Shown piece by piece: positions 27,389-35,709 of a stretch of DNA of 64,000 nucleotides (its first letter is position 1; every line of letters begins with the position of its first letter). The notes below the pieces were generated by a model. The model did no database searches and was not told the origin of the DNA. It was given only the letters and a program-made list of their open reading frames with translations. The DNA comes from Raineyella sp034933565. Its GTDB lineage: Bacteria > Actinomycetota > Actinomycetes > Propionibacteriales > Propionibacteriaceae. The stretch spans positions 13,449 through 77,448 of the forward strand of contig NZ_JAYFNG010000052.1 of assembly GCF_034933565.1 (NCBI RefSeq), read 5' to 3'. The position numbers and the translations under genes were made by a program.

Positions 27389-28716
27389 GCGGTGGCTCCG
27401 CTCTCGGCAGCGACCGCCGGACGGTACCAGGCGGTCGTCTTCTCGTAGGGGAACAGCTCCCAGGCCGGCGTGTGCAGACCGGCCTCGAACTCGGATCGGA
27501 AGTGCTGGACCATCGACTTCACGATCGTGGCGGTGCCGTCGGCGAGCGCGCAGAACGACCGGCCGGCGATGTTGTCGGCCAGGTCGAGCAGCTTGTCGAC
27601 GTCACCCTCCTCGCCCTGACCCGCCTCGAGCCGGGCGAGCAGCTGGACGAGCCACCACGAGCCCTCGCGGCAGGGGGTGCACTTGCCGCACGACTCGTGC
27701 TTGTAGAACTCGACGTAGCGGGCGCAGGCCCGGACCGCGGAGGTGGTCTCGTCGAAGCACTGCAGTGCCTTGGTGCCGAGCCCGCTGCCGGCCTTGGCCG
27801 GCCCGTCGTAGTCGAGCGGCACGTCCAGGTGGTCGGCGGTGAGGACGCCGAGCGAGGAACCGCCCGGGGTCCAGAACTTCAGCTGGTGACCGTGCCGGAT
27901 CCCGCCGGCGAGGTCGAGCAGCTGGCGCAGGGTGATCCCCATCGGCGCCTCGAACTGCCCCGGGTTGGCCACGTGGCCGGACAGCGAGTACAGCGTCATG
28001 CCCCGCGAGCTCTCCGAGCCCATCGAGGTGAACCAGTCCACGCCGTTGGCGATGATGGCCGGGACGGTGGCGATCGTCTCGACGTTGTTGATCACCGTCG
28101 GGGAGGCGTACAGGCCGGCGACGGCCGGGAACGGCGGCTTGAGGCGCGGCTGGCCGCGGTGGCCCTCGAGCGAGTCGAGCAGGGCCGTCTCCTCGCCGCA
28201 GATGTACGCGCCGGCACCGGCGTGCACGGTGACCTCGAGGTCGAAGTCGGTGCCGAGGATGCCCTTGCCGAGGTAGCCGGCCGAGTACGCCTCGCGGACG
28301 GCCTGCTGCATCCGGCGGATGACGTGCAGCACCTCACCGCGGATGTAGACGAACGCGTGGTGGCAGCCCACCGCGTACGAGCTGATGATGATGCCCTCCA
28401 GCAGGGTGTGCGGGGAGGCCATCACCAGCGGGATGTCCTTGCAGGTGCCCGGCTCGGACTCGTCGCAGTTGACCACGAGGTAGACCGGGTTGGGGTTGTC
28501 CTTGGGCAGGAAGCTCCACTTCACGCCCGCCGGGAAGCCGGCGCCGCCACGGCCGCGCAGGCTGGACGCCTTCACCTGACCGGCGATGTCGCCGGCGGGC
28601 TGGGCGAGGGCCTTGCGGAGCGCCGCGTAGCCACCGCGACGCTCGTAGTTGGTCAGCTTCCAGGCCCGCTCGTCGCCCCAGTTGGCGCTGAGGACCGGGG
28701 TCAGCATGTCGGTCAC
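27385..28716 (-). CDS. nuoF: NADH-quinone oxidoreductase subunit F
   Basis: 443 residues. NADH/FMN site GRGGAGFPAGVKW and NCDESEPGTCKD, Gly-rich GAYICGEETALLDSLEG, and cluster N3 ligands SCGKCTPCREG plus a later Cys (FCALADG). It is the electron entry point of complex I. I chose GTG 28716, which overlaps the nuoE stop (GTGA); an ATG three codons in (MLTPVL) is an alternative. Sits in the hydrophilic arm. Confidence 0.95.
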   Translation of the reverse strand: MTDMLTPVLSANWGDERAWKLTNYERRGGYAALRKALAQPAGDIAGQVKASSLRGRGGAGFPAGVKWSFLPKDNPNPVYLVVNCDESEPGTCKDIPLVMASPHTLLEGIIISSYAVGCHHAFVYIRGEVLHVIRRMQQAVREAYSAGYLGKGILGTDFDLEVTVHAGAGAYICGEETALLDSLEGHRGQPRLKPPFPAVAGLYASPTVINNVETIATVPAIIANGVDWFTSMGSESSRGMTLYSLSGHVANPGQFEAPMGITLRQLLDLAGGIRHGHQLKFWTPGGSSLGVLTADHLDVPLDYDGPAKAGSGLGTKALQCFDETTSAVRACARYVEFYKHESCGKCTPCREGSWWLVQLLARLEAGQGEEGDVDKLLDLADNIAGRSFCALADGTATIVKSMVQHFRSEFEAGLHTPAWELFPYEKTTAWYRPAVAAESGATA

Positions 28717-29456
28717 TTGCCCTCCTCCTGCGATGCCGTGCCCGGCAGGTCGGCCGGGTCGGGGGCGTGCCAGCCGTTGCGCTCCGCGATCTTCAGGCCG
28801 AGCAGGGACTGCGGCCCGGCGGCCGGACCCTCGTCGGCGCGCCCGTCGGGGAAGCCGGCGAGCACCCGTTCCGCCTCGCGCCACGAGGTGATGGTGGCGC
28901 CGCGCGGGGAGACCACGACCTCGTCGTGGCGCAGCTTCTCGACCAGTTCGACCGCCTTGCGGGGGGTCATCGTGTCGAAGAACTCCCAGTTGACCATCAC
29001 CACCGGGGCGTAGTCGCAGGCGGCGTTGCACTCGATGTGCTCCAGCGTGATCGCGCCGTCCTCAGTGGTCTCGTCGTTGCCGATGCCGAGGTGCTCCTGC
29101 AGCGCGGCGGCGATCTCGTCACCGCCGAGGATCGCACACAGCGAGGTGGTGCAGACCCCGACGTGGTGCTTGCCCATCGGCTTGCGCTTGTACATCGTGT
29201 AGAAGGTGGCGACGCCGTTGACCTCGGCGGGCGTGATGCCGAGGATCCGGGCGCAGATCTCGATCGCGGCTGGGGTGATCCGGCCCTCGACGCTCTGCGC
29301 CAGGTGCAGCATCGGCAGCAGCGCGGACCGCTTCTGCGGGTAGCGGGAGGCGAGTTCCTCCATCTCCGCGACGGTCTCGGCCGTGATCCGCGTCTCCTCG
29401 GTGGGGTCGGCCTCGACGCCCCCGGTGTGGTCGAAGTGGCTCCGGAAACCGCTCAT
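28713..29456 (-). CDS. nuoE: NADH-quinone oxidoreductase subunit E
   Basis: 247 residues, thioredoxin-like [2Fe-2S] protein. Ligands lie in CTTSLCA (near 103) and CNAACDYAP (near 144). The helical N-terminal part has RYPQKRSALLPMLHLAQ, the usual NuoE block. About 60 additional residues follow the fold at the C-terminus, Asp/Pro-rich. ATG overlaps the nuoD stop. Confidence 0.94.
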   Translation of the reverse strand: MSGFRSHFDHTGGVEADPTEETRITAETVAEMEELASRYPQKRSALLPMLHLAQSVEGRITPAAIEICARILGITPAEVNGVATFYTMYKRKPMGKHHVGVCTTSLCAILGGDEIAAALQEHLGIGNDETTEDGAITLEHIECNAACDYAPVVMVNWEFFDTMTPRKAVELVEKLRHDEVVVSPRGATITSWREAERVLAGFPDGRADEGPAAGPQSLLGLKIAERNGWHAPDPADLPGTASQEEGK

Positions 29457-30841
29457 CGATCGACTCCTCCGATCACCATGTCGAGACTTGCCCCGGCGAC
29501 GGAGACGTCGGAGAGCATGGCTCCCTTCGCCATCGCCGGGAGGCCCTGCAGATTCGCGAAACTGGGGTCGCGGAAATGTGCCCGGTAGGGCCGGGTGCCG
29601 CCGTCGGAGACGACGTGCGCGCCGAGCTCCCCCTTGGGGCTCTCCACCGGGACGTACGCCTGGCCGGGCGGGACCTGGAAGCCCTCGGTGACCAGCTTGA
29701 AGTGGTGGATCAGCGACTCCATCGACTCGCCCATGATGTGGCGGATGTGCTCGTTGGCGTTGCCCTGGCCGTCGGGGCCGACGGTCAGCCGGGCGGGCCA
29801 GGCGATCTTCGGGTCGTCCACCATCCAGGGCTGCCCGTCCATCCGCTCCAGCCGGTCGATCGCCTGGTCGATGATCTTCAGCGCCTCGAACATCTCGTCG
29901 CGACGGACCACGAACCGCGCGTACGCGTCACAGCCGTCGTCGGTGACGACGTCGAAGTCGTACGTCTCGTAGCCGCAGTACGGCTGCTTCTTGCGCAGGT
30001 CCCAGTCCAGGCCGGTGGCCCGCAGCGGCGGTCCGGAGGTGCCCAGGGCCATGCAGGCGGACAGGTCGAGGAAGCCGATGCCGTTGTCCAGCCGGGCCCG
30101 GAAGATCGGGTTGTCGTCGCACAGCTGGCCGACCTCGGGCAGGTGGGCGTGCAGCCAGGCCGACATCTCCCGCAGCTTGGGGATGGCTCCGGCGGGCAGA
30201 TCGTTGGCGACGCCGCCGGGACGGATGAAGCCGTTGTTCATCCGCAGGCCGGTGATCATCTCGATCATGTCGAAGATCACCTCGCGCTCGCGGAACGCGA
30301 CGGTCATCACGGTGGTGGCGCCCATCTCGTTGCCGGTGGTGCCGATGGCGACCAGATGGTTGACGATCCGGTTCATCTCCATCAGCAGGACCCGCATCAC
30401 GCTGGCCTTCTCCGGCACGTCCGCCTCGATGCCGAGCAGCCGCTCCACCCCTAGGCAGTAGGACACCTCCTGGAAGAACGGGGTGAGGTAGTCCATCCGG
30501 GTGCACAGGGTCACGCCCTGCGACCAGGTGCGGTACTCCATCGACTTCTCGATGCCGGTGTGCAGATAGCCGATCGCGACCCGGCAGTCGGTCACGGTCT
30601 CACCGTCGAGCTCGAGGATCAGCCGCAGCACACCGTGCGTGGAGGGGTGCTGGGGGCCCATGTTGACGACGATGGTCTCGTCGCCGCGCTCGGCCTGGGC
30701 CTCGGCGATGTCGTCCCAGTCGCCGCCGTCGGCGTAGTAGGTGGCGTCGACGTCCGGGTCACCGGTCTGGCGGTACGGGTCCGCACCGGCCGCGGTGGTG
30801 TCGTCGAGGATCTCCTCGTCGTGGAATTCGGTGCTGCTCAT
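29453..30841 (-). CDS. nuoD: NADH-quinone oxidoreductase subunit D
   Basis: 462 residues, the 49-kDa subunit that forms the quinone head-group site with NuoB. MGPQHPSTHGVLRL contains the quinone-contact His; GYLHTGIEKSME and RMDYLTPFFQEVSYCLGVE follow. The C-terminus ASLDMVIGGVDR ends with the conserved Asp-Arg. A 55-residue acidic N-terminal extension precedes the fold. ATG at 30841 overlaps the nuoC stop. Confidence 0.95.
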   Translation of the reverse strand: MSSTEFHDEEILDDTTAAGADPYRQTGDPDVDATYYADGGDWDDIAEAQAERGDETIVVNMGPQHPSTHGVLRLILELDGETVTDCRVAIGYLHTGIEKSMEYRTWSQGVTLCTRMDYLTPFFQEVSYCLGVERLLGIEADVPEKASVMRVLLMEMNRIVNHLVAIGTTGNEMGATTVMTVAFREREVIFDMIEMITGLRMNNGFIRPGGVANDLPAGAIPKLREMSAWLHAHLPEVGQLCDDNPIFRARLDNGIGFLDLSACMALGTSGPPLRATGLDWDLRKKQPYCGYETYDFDVVTDDGCDAYARFVVRRDEMFEALKIIDQAIDRLERMDGQPWMVDDPKIAWPARLTVGPDGQGNANEHIRHIMGESMESLIHHFKLVTEGFQVPPGQAYVPVESPKGELGAHVVSDGGTRPYRAHFRDPSFANLQGLPAMAKGAMLSDVSVAGASLDMVIGGVDR

Positions 30842-31545
30842 GAGTTGTAGTCCCTCCGCTCGTGGACCGGGGAGTTCGTGGCGCCGTGGAACTCGATCGG
30901 GATGCCGCCCAGCGGGTAGTCCTTGCGCTGCGGGTGGCCGGGCCAGTCGTCCGGCATCTCGATCCGGGTCAGGGCCGGGTGGCCGTCGAAGATGATCCCG
31001 AAGAAGTCGTACGTCTCCCGCTCGTGCCAGTCGGCCGTCGGGTAGGTGGCCACCACCGAGGGGATGTGCGGATCGGCGTCGGGGCAGGTCACCTCGAGCC
31101 GGATCCAGCGGTTGTGCGTCATCGAGAGCAGGTGGTAGACGGCGTGCAGTTCGGCACCCCGATCGGTCGGGTAGTGCACCCCGGACACGCCGGAGCACCA
31201 CTCGAAGCGCAGCATCGGGTCGTCCCGCAGCACCCGGGCGACCTCGGCGATGTGCTCGCGCTCGACGAACAGGGTGATCTCGCCACGGTCGATGACGACC
31301 TTGCGGATCGCCGTGTCCGGGTCACCGATGCCGGCGCGCAGACGCTCCACGGCGTCGTCGTACCAGCCGCCGTACGGGGGACGGCTGGCCTGCGGCATCT
31401 CGACGTACCAGGTCATGTCGTTGTATCCGGAGACGTCGGCGGTGGTCGACGCGTGGAACATGCCCTGGCGGACGTCGAGGACCTCACGCTCCTGGCGGGG
31501 GCGCTGCTCGCTCTCGGGGACGGCGGGGACGTTCTGTTCACTCAT
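30838..31545 (-). CDS. nuoC: NADH-quinone oxidoreductase subunit C
   Basis: 235 residues, the 30-kDa subunit. WHERETYDFFGIIFDGHPALTRIEMPDDWPGHPQRKDYPLGG, seen here across two stretches, is the family signature. A separate NuoC (not the NuoCD fusion of enterobacteria). ATG at 31545 overlaps the nuoB stop. It gives the reference against which the divergent NuoC-like protein at 3093-3746 can be compared. Confidence 0.95.
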   Translation of the reverse strand: MSEQNVPAVPESEQRPRQEREVLDVRQGMFHASTTADVSGYNDMTWYVEMPQASRPPYGGWYDDAVERLRAGIGDPDTAIRKVVIDRGEITLFVEREHIAEVARVLRDDPMLRFEWCSGVSGVHYPTDRGAELHAVYHLLSMTHNRWIRLEVTCPDADPHIPSVVATYPTADWHERETYDFFGIIFDGHPALTRIEMPDDWPGHPQRKDYPLGGIPIEFHGATNSPVHERRDYNS

Positions 31546-32096
31546 CGGAGCAAGCCCTTCTGCTCGGCGAGGGGGGAGGCGACCAGCTGGCGAGCCTCCC
31601 GGGCGATCGCGGCGTCCCGCTCGTCGGCGCCGATCGGCGCGTTCTGCACGATGGTGCGCAGCTTCATGATGCCGTCGATCAGCATCTCCGGACGCGGCGG
31701 GCAGCCGGGGACGTAGACGTCGACGGGGACGATGTGGTCGACGCCCTGGACCAGCGCGTAGTTGTTGAACATGCCGCCGGAGGAGGCGCACACGCCCATC
31801 GACAGTACGCGCTTCGGCTCGGCCATCTGGTCGTAGATCTGCCGGACGACCGGGGCGAACTTCTGACTCACCCGGCCGGCGACGATCATCAGGTCGGCCT
31901 GGCGGGGCGAGGCCCGGAAGACCTCCTGACCCCAGCGACCCGCGTCGTGCGGGGTGGCGCCGAAGGACATCATCTCGATCGCGCAGCAGGCCAGGCCGAA
32001 GGTGGCCGGCCAGAAGGACGCCTTCCGCGCCCAGCCGAACAGCTGTTCGGCGGTGGTCAGCAGGATCCCCTGGGGGATCTTGTCCTCGACACCCAT
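31542..32096 (-). CDS. nuoB: NADH-quinone oxidoreductase subunit B
   Basis: 184 residues. Cluster N2 cysteines in LACCAIEMMSFG, SMGVCASSGGMFNNY and YVPGCPPRPE; GRVSQKFAPVVRQIYDQM is diagnostic. Located at the quinone site junction. Lies 45 bases after nuoA. Its paralogue at 3743-4234 keeps the cysteines but little else. Confidence 0.96.
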   Translation of the reverse strand: MGVEDKIPQGILLTTAEQLFGWARKASFWPATFGLACCAIEMMSFGATPHDAGRWGQEVFRASPRQADLMIVAGRVSQKFAPVVRQIYDQMAEPKRVLSMGVCASSGGMFNNYALVQGVDHIVPVDVYVPGCPPRPEMLIDGIMKLRTIVQNAPIGADERDAAIAREARQLVASPLAEQKGLLR

Positions 32097-32141
32097 ATCA
32101 GCACCTCACAATTCGGCTGTGGACGGACGTGGCGACGCGTG

Positions 32142-32504
32142 TCAGTCCCACTCGAGACCCCCACGGCGCCACTCGTAGATGTAGGCCAGGAAGACCAGGC
32201 CGATGAAGATCAGCATCTGCACCAGGGCGAAGGACCGCAGCCCGGGCATCTCGAGGGAGACGGCCCACGGGTAGAGGAAGACGACCTCGATGTCGAAGAT
32301 GATGAAGAGCATCGCGGTGATGTAGTACTTCACCGGGAACCGGCCACCACCGACCGGCTGGGGGGTGGGCTCGATGCCACACTCGTACGAATCGGACTTG
32401 ACCCGGTTGTACCGGGACGGCCCGATGATCGCCGACACCAGAGCGACGGCCGCCATGATGGCGCCCATCACCAGCATCAGGATCAACGGAAGGTACATGT
32501 TCAT
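32142..32504 (-). CDS. nuoA: NADH-quinone oxidoreductase subunit A
   Basis: 120 residues, three membrane helices. YECGIEPTPQPVGGGRFPVKYY is the loop that lines the quinone tunnel, with the conserved Cys; FDIEVVFLYPWA follows. First nuo gene; ATG at 32504 has AGGAAAGGA upstream on the minus strand. Separated by about 80 bases from the reductase gene in the same direction, so the nuo operon may have its own promoter or be read through. Confidence 0.95.
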   Translation of the reverse strand: MNMYLPLILMLVMGAIMAAVALVSAIIGPSRYNRVKSDSYECGIEPTPQPVGGGRFPVKYYITAMLFIIFDIEVVFLYPWAVSLEMPGLRSFALVQMLIFIGLVFLAYIYEWRRGGLEWD

Positions 32505-32582
32505 CGCCAGGTCCTTTCCTGTGCCGTGTCCATCCTCGCAGCCCTCTCTGTCATTTCCGTCACCCGCCCCGGCCGAGGTTAC

Positions 32583-33902
32583 TCAGACCGACGGGGCGAT
32601 CTTCACGAGGGTGTTGATCACCCGATCGAAGGCGTCTCCGTCGCGCTGGTCGGTGAGCCCGGCCAACAATTTGTGCACCAGCCGCATCAGGGTGTGGCGT
32701 GGCAGTCCGTGGTGCACGGCGATCCGCATCACCGTGGGGTTGCCGATCAGCCGGGCGAAGACCGCGCCGAGGCGGTAGTACTTGCCCAGCTCGTCCTTCA
32801 TCAGCAGCGGGTAGCCGCGCAGCGCCCGCTCGGCCGACGCGGTGCCGAAGCCCCGCGACTTCGCGTCGACGATGACCCCGGCCGCGACCCGGCCGGCCTG
32901 CATGGCCGAGTCGATGCCCTCACCGTTGAACGGGTTGACCATGCCGCCGGCGTCGCCGACCAGCACCAGCCCGTCGCGGTAGTGGGGCTTGCGGTTGAAC
33001 GCCATCGGCAGCGCCATGCCCTTGATCGGCACCTGGAGGTTCTCGGGGCGGAAGCCCCATTCCTCCGGGGTGTTCTCCAGCCAGGTCCGCATCATCGCGC
33101 GGTAGTCGGTCTTCGCGAACGCCGGGGAGGTGTTCAGCATGCCGAGGCCGACGTTGACCGAGCCGTCCCCCATCGGGAAGGCCCAGCCGTAGCCGGGCAG
33201 CAGGTTCGAGGCACCCGGGGTGCCGTCCCACAGCTCCAGCCAGGACTCCATGTACTCCCCGTCGTGGCGCGGCGAGGTGACGTACGACCGGACGGCCACC
33301 CCCATCGGGCGTTTCTCGTCGCGGGTGATGCCCATCGCGACGGCCAGCCGGGAGGAGTTGCCGTCCGCGGCGACCACCACCGGCGCCCGGAACGTACGAC
33401 CGTCCTTGGTCCGCACACCGACGATCCGCCCGCCGCGCAGCACCGGCTCGGTGACGTGCGCCCCCTCGACCAGCCGGGCACCGCGACCGACGGCGTGGCG
33501 GGCGAGCAGCTCGTCCAGCTCCGCCCGTCGCCGGGTCATGCCGTAGTGCGGGAAGTCGGCCAGCTCGGGCCAGTCGAGGGTGAACGGACGCCCGTTGCCG
33601 CCGTAGACCCGCAGCCCACGGTTGTGCACCCAGCCGGCATCCTCCGAGGTGTCCAGGCCGAGACGGACCAGCTCCTTGACCGCCCGGGGAGTCAGGCCGT
33701 CACCGCAGATCTTGTCCCGGGGGAAGGTGGCCTTCTCCAACAGTGCGACGTCGAGGCCCAGACCGGCCAGGTGGGCGGCAGCGGTGGAGCCGCCGGGGCC
33801 GGCACCGACGATCACCACGTCATGCTCGGACACCACATCACGCTCGGATGAGGTGTGCACTCCCCCCGCGGCGCTCACTGCTGCCTGGTTGGCGGGGGAC
33901 AT
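32583..33902 (-). CDS. Geranylgeranyl reductase-family FAD oxidoreductase, probable menaquinone-chain reductase (MenJ-like)
   Basis: 439 residues. FAD-binding VVIVGAGPGGSTAAAHLAGLGL near residue 28-48 (given here in part), CGDGLTPRAVKEL (the family's PxxYxWxFPxxxxxNVGxG-type relatives include GWAFPMGDGSVNVGLG), and GDAGGMVNPFNGEGI for the FAD ribityl chain. Members reduce isoprenoid double bonds; next to nuo and men genes the likely substrate is one isoprene unit of menaquinone, as for mycobacterial MenJ. ATG 33902 is favoured because AGGAG lies 7 bases before it; an in-frame GTG is two codons upstream. Confidence 0.85.
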   Translation of the reverse strand: MSPANQAAVSAAGGVHTSSERDVVSEHDVVIVGAGPGGSTAAAHLAGLGLDVALLEKATFPRDKICGDGLTPRAVKELVRLGLDTSEDAGWVHNRGLRVYGGNGRPFTLDWPELADFPHYGMTRRRAELDELLARHAVGRGARLVEGAHVTEPVLRGGRIVGVRTKDGRTFRAPVVVAADGNSSRLAVAMGITRDEKRPMGVAVRSYVTSPRHDGEYMESWLELWDGTPGASNLLPGYGWAFPMGDGSVNVGLGMLNTSPAFAKTDYRAMMRTWLENTPEEWGFRPENLQVPIKGMALPMAFNRKPHYRDGLVLVGDAGGMVNPFNGEGIDSAMQAGRVAAGVIVDAKSRGFGTASAERALRGYPLLMKDELGKYYRLGAVFARLIGNPTVMRIAVHHGLPRHTLMRLVHKLLAGLTDQRDGDAFDRVINTLVKIAPSV

Positions 33903-33942
33903 GGACACGCTCCTGTGGGGTCGGGCCGGCGGGGGTCGGGAT

Positions 33943-33971
33943 CGTCGATCTGCGCGCCGCGCAGATCGACG
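33943..33971. promoter_or_regulatory. 13-bp perfect palindrome in the leader of the MenJ-like gene
   Basis: CGTCGATCTGCGC, three-base spacer GCC, GCGCAGATCGACG. On the minus strand it starts just after a possible -10 TAAACT (plus 33981-33986), so it would be an operator over the transcription start or a 5'-terminal RNA hairpin. About 40 bases remain to the start codon. Confidence 0.5.
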
Positions 33972-34045
33972 GATATTCGCAGTTTACGACTCCCGCCGTG
34001 CTAGAGCGAACCCTCAACATTCTACGTTTCCCCTAGTCAGAGCTT

Positions 34046-34070
34046 TATTGCGCGAGGGATTTCCGCAATA
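34046..34070. promoter_or_regulatory. 7-11-7 inverted repeat between the MenJ-like gene and menF
   Basis: TATTGCG, 11 bases, CGCAATA, in a locally AT-richer part of the divergent intergenic region. The geometry suits a dimeric regulator; T-N11-A spacing recalls LysR-type sites, but no such regulator is encoded in the window. Confidence 0.4.
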
Positions 34071-34170
34071 CTTCCGTGGTGTTATTCATCTGTGACTCGC
34101 GGGATGAGGGACCGGCGGAACCACGTCGGCGGGTGGTGCGGAAGCACCTCGGCGGGTGGTGTCGACGGGC

Positions 34171-34176
34171 TAGAGT
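34171..34176 (+). promoter_or_regulatory. Putative -10 of menF (leaderless)
   Basis: TAGAGT ends 6 bases before the GTG at 34183; no Shine-Dalgarno sequence lies between. No good -35 is visible. Confidence 0.4.
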
Positions 34177-34182
34177 GCCGGG

Positions 34183-35574
34183 GTGATGCAGCCCGCCTCG
34201 CTCCCGCCCGTCCCCCGCCTGCATGCGGTCACCACCCCGCTCGACGATCCGGGTCCTCTGCAGGATTTCCTCCCCGACACTGGGGCGAGCGCCTGGTTCC
34301 ATCGCGGGACAACGGGGGCAGGCGGCCGGGCCGCACGCGGGACAACGGGGGCGAGCAACCGGGCGATGCTCGACGACGGGGTGATCGGGCTCGGCGAGGC
34401 CGCCCGATGCGAGGTCGACTCGTTGGCCGAGGCCGACGCCTGGTGGCGGGCGGTGGTGGCCGCGATGCCCGCCGGCCCGGGGTCGGACGACCTGCCCTCG
34501 GGGGTCGGGCCGCTGGCCTTCGGATCCTTCACCTTCGACCACGACCACACGACCCGCCGTTCGGTGTTGGTGGTGCCGTCGCTGGTGCTCGGCAGCCGCG
34601 ACGGCCAGCACTGGATGACCCGGATCGGCCCGGTCGATCAGCCGTTGCCGGAGCCGGCGCTGCCGCCCCGGCCCCCCGCCCCGATCGGTCCCGGGGCGGT
34701 GTCCTGGTCGGACGGAGCGATGTCCGGCCCGGATTGGGAGGCGGCGGTCGGCACCGCCGTCCGCCGGATCGCCGGTGGACGGCTGCAGAAGGTCGTGCTG
34801 GCCAGGGATGTCGTCGCCACCACCCAGGGCCGGATCGACCCGCGGTGGCTGGTCGGGCGGCTCGGGCCGCGATATCCACGCTGCTGGACCTTCTGGGTCG
34901 ACGACATGGTCGGCGCGACCCCCGAGATGCTGGTCCGGGTCGACCAGGGGCTGGTCACCTCGCGGGTGCTCGCCGGCACCATCTGGCGTGGGGCGATGGG
35001 CCCGAAGCGGCGGGCCGTGGGCGAGACCGGCCACCGGGAGGTGGAGGACACCCTCTCCTCCCGGGCGATCGCCGAAGTGTTGTCCCAGTCGGAGAAGAAC
35101 CTCGGTGAGCACGCCCTGGCCGTCGAATCGGTGGCCCGGGCGCTGGCGCCGTACTCGACCAGCATGAACGTGCCGGAGACCCCGTACGTCCTGGAACTGC
35201 CCAATGTGATGCACCTGGCCACCGACGTCAACGCGGCGGTCCGGCCGGGGACCACGGCGCTGGCCCTGGCCGCGGCGCTGCACCCGAGTGCCGCGGTGTG
35301 CGGCACCCCGACCGATGTCGCCCGGGCCACCATCGCCGAGATCGAGGGCCTGGACCGGGGTCGTTACTCGGGACCGGTCGGCTGGATCGACGCCCGGGGC
35401 AACGGCGAGTGGGCGATCGCCCTGCGCTGTGGCCGGCTGCTCCCCGACGGGCACTCGATCGAGCTGTTCGCCGGCTGCGGGATCGTCGCCGACTCCGAAC
35501 CGGCCAACGAGCTGGCCGAGTCGAACGCGAAGCTCGTCCCGATGCGCGACGCGCTGGAGGAACAGCGGGACTGA
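34183..35574 (+). CDS. menF: Isochorismate synthase
   Basis: 463 residues. The chorismate-binding fold occupies about residues 185-455: LQKVVLARDVV, GATPEMLVRV, LAGTIWRG, EIEGLDRGRYSGPVGWIDA and FAGCGIVADSEPANELAE, the last two carrying the catalytic and Mg-binding residues. Converts chorismate to isochorismate, first committed step of menaquinone synthesis. The N-terminal half is less conserved with Gly/Thr repeats (two GTTGA-containing copies). Start is GTG 34183 or the next codon ATG. An anthranilate or salicylate role is less likely, since menD, menC, menE, menA are close by. Confidence 0.87.
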   Translation: MMQPASLPPVPRLHAVTTPLDDPGPLQDFLPDTGASAWFHRGTTGAGGRAARGTTGASNRAMLDDGVIGLGEAARCEVDSLAEADAWWRAVVAAMPAGPGSDDLPSGVGPLAFGSFTFDHDHTTRRSVLVVPSLVLGSRDGQHWMTRIGPVDQPLPEPALPPRPPAPIGPGAVSWSDGAMSGPDWEAAVGTAVRRIAGGRLQKVVLARDVVATTQGRIDPRWLVGRLGPRYPRCWTFWVDDMVGATPEMLVRVDQGLVTSRVLAGTIWRGAMGPKRRAVGETGHREVEDTLSSRAIAEVLSQSEKNLGEHALAVESVARALAPYSTSMNVPETPYVLELPNVMHLATDVNAAVRPGTTALALAAALHPSAAVCGTPTDVARATIAEIEGLDRGRYSGPVGWIDARGNGEWAIALRCGRLLPDGHSIELFAGCGIVADSEPANELAESNAKLVPMRDALEEQRD

Positions 35575-35709
35575 CGGCCACACCCCTCCGGTCCCCGGTC
35601 CCGGCCCCGGGGACCCGGTTTCCCGGCCAGGAGCGCCAGGCCGGGTGGCTCTGGTCGGGAGGCCGTCGGCGGGCGCGCCGGGAAACCGCCGGGCGGGTGG
35701 CCCCCGGGC

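Noticed and set aside
24953..27448. 831-codon plus-strand frame opposite nuoG
   Set aside because: Antisense shadow of nuoG; no recognisable motif and no ribosome-binding site.
31734..33851. 705-codon plus-strand frame opposite nuoA, nuoB and the reductase gene
   Set aside because: Spans several real genes on the other strand and the gaps between them, which only a compositional frame would do.
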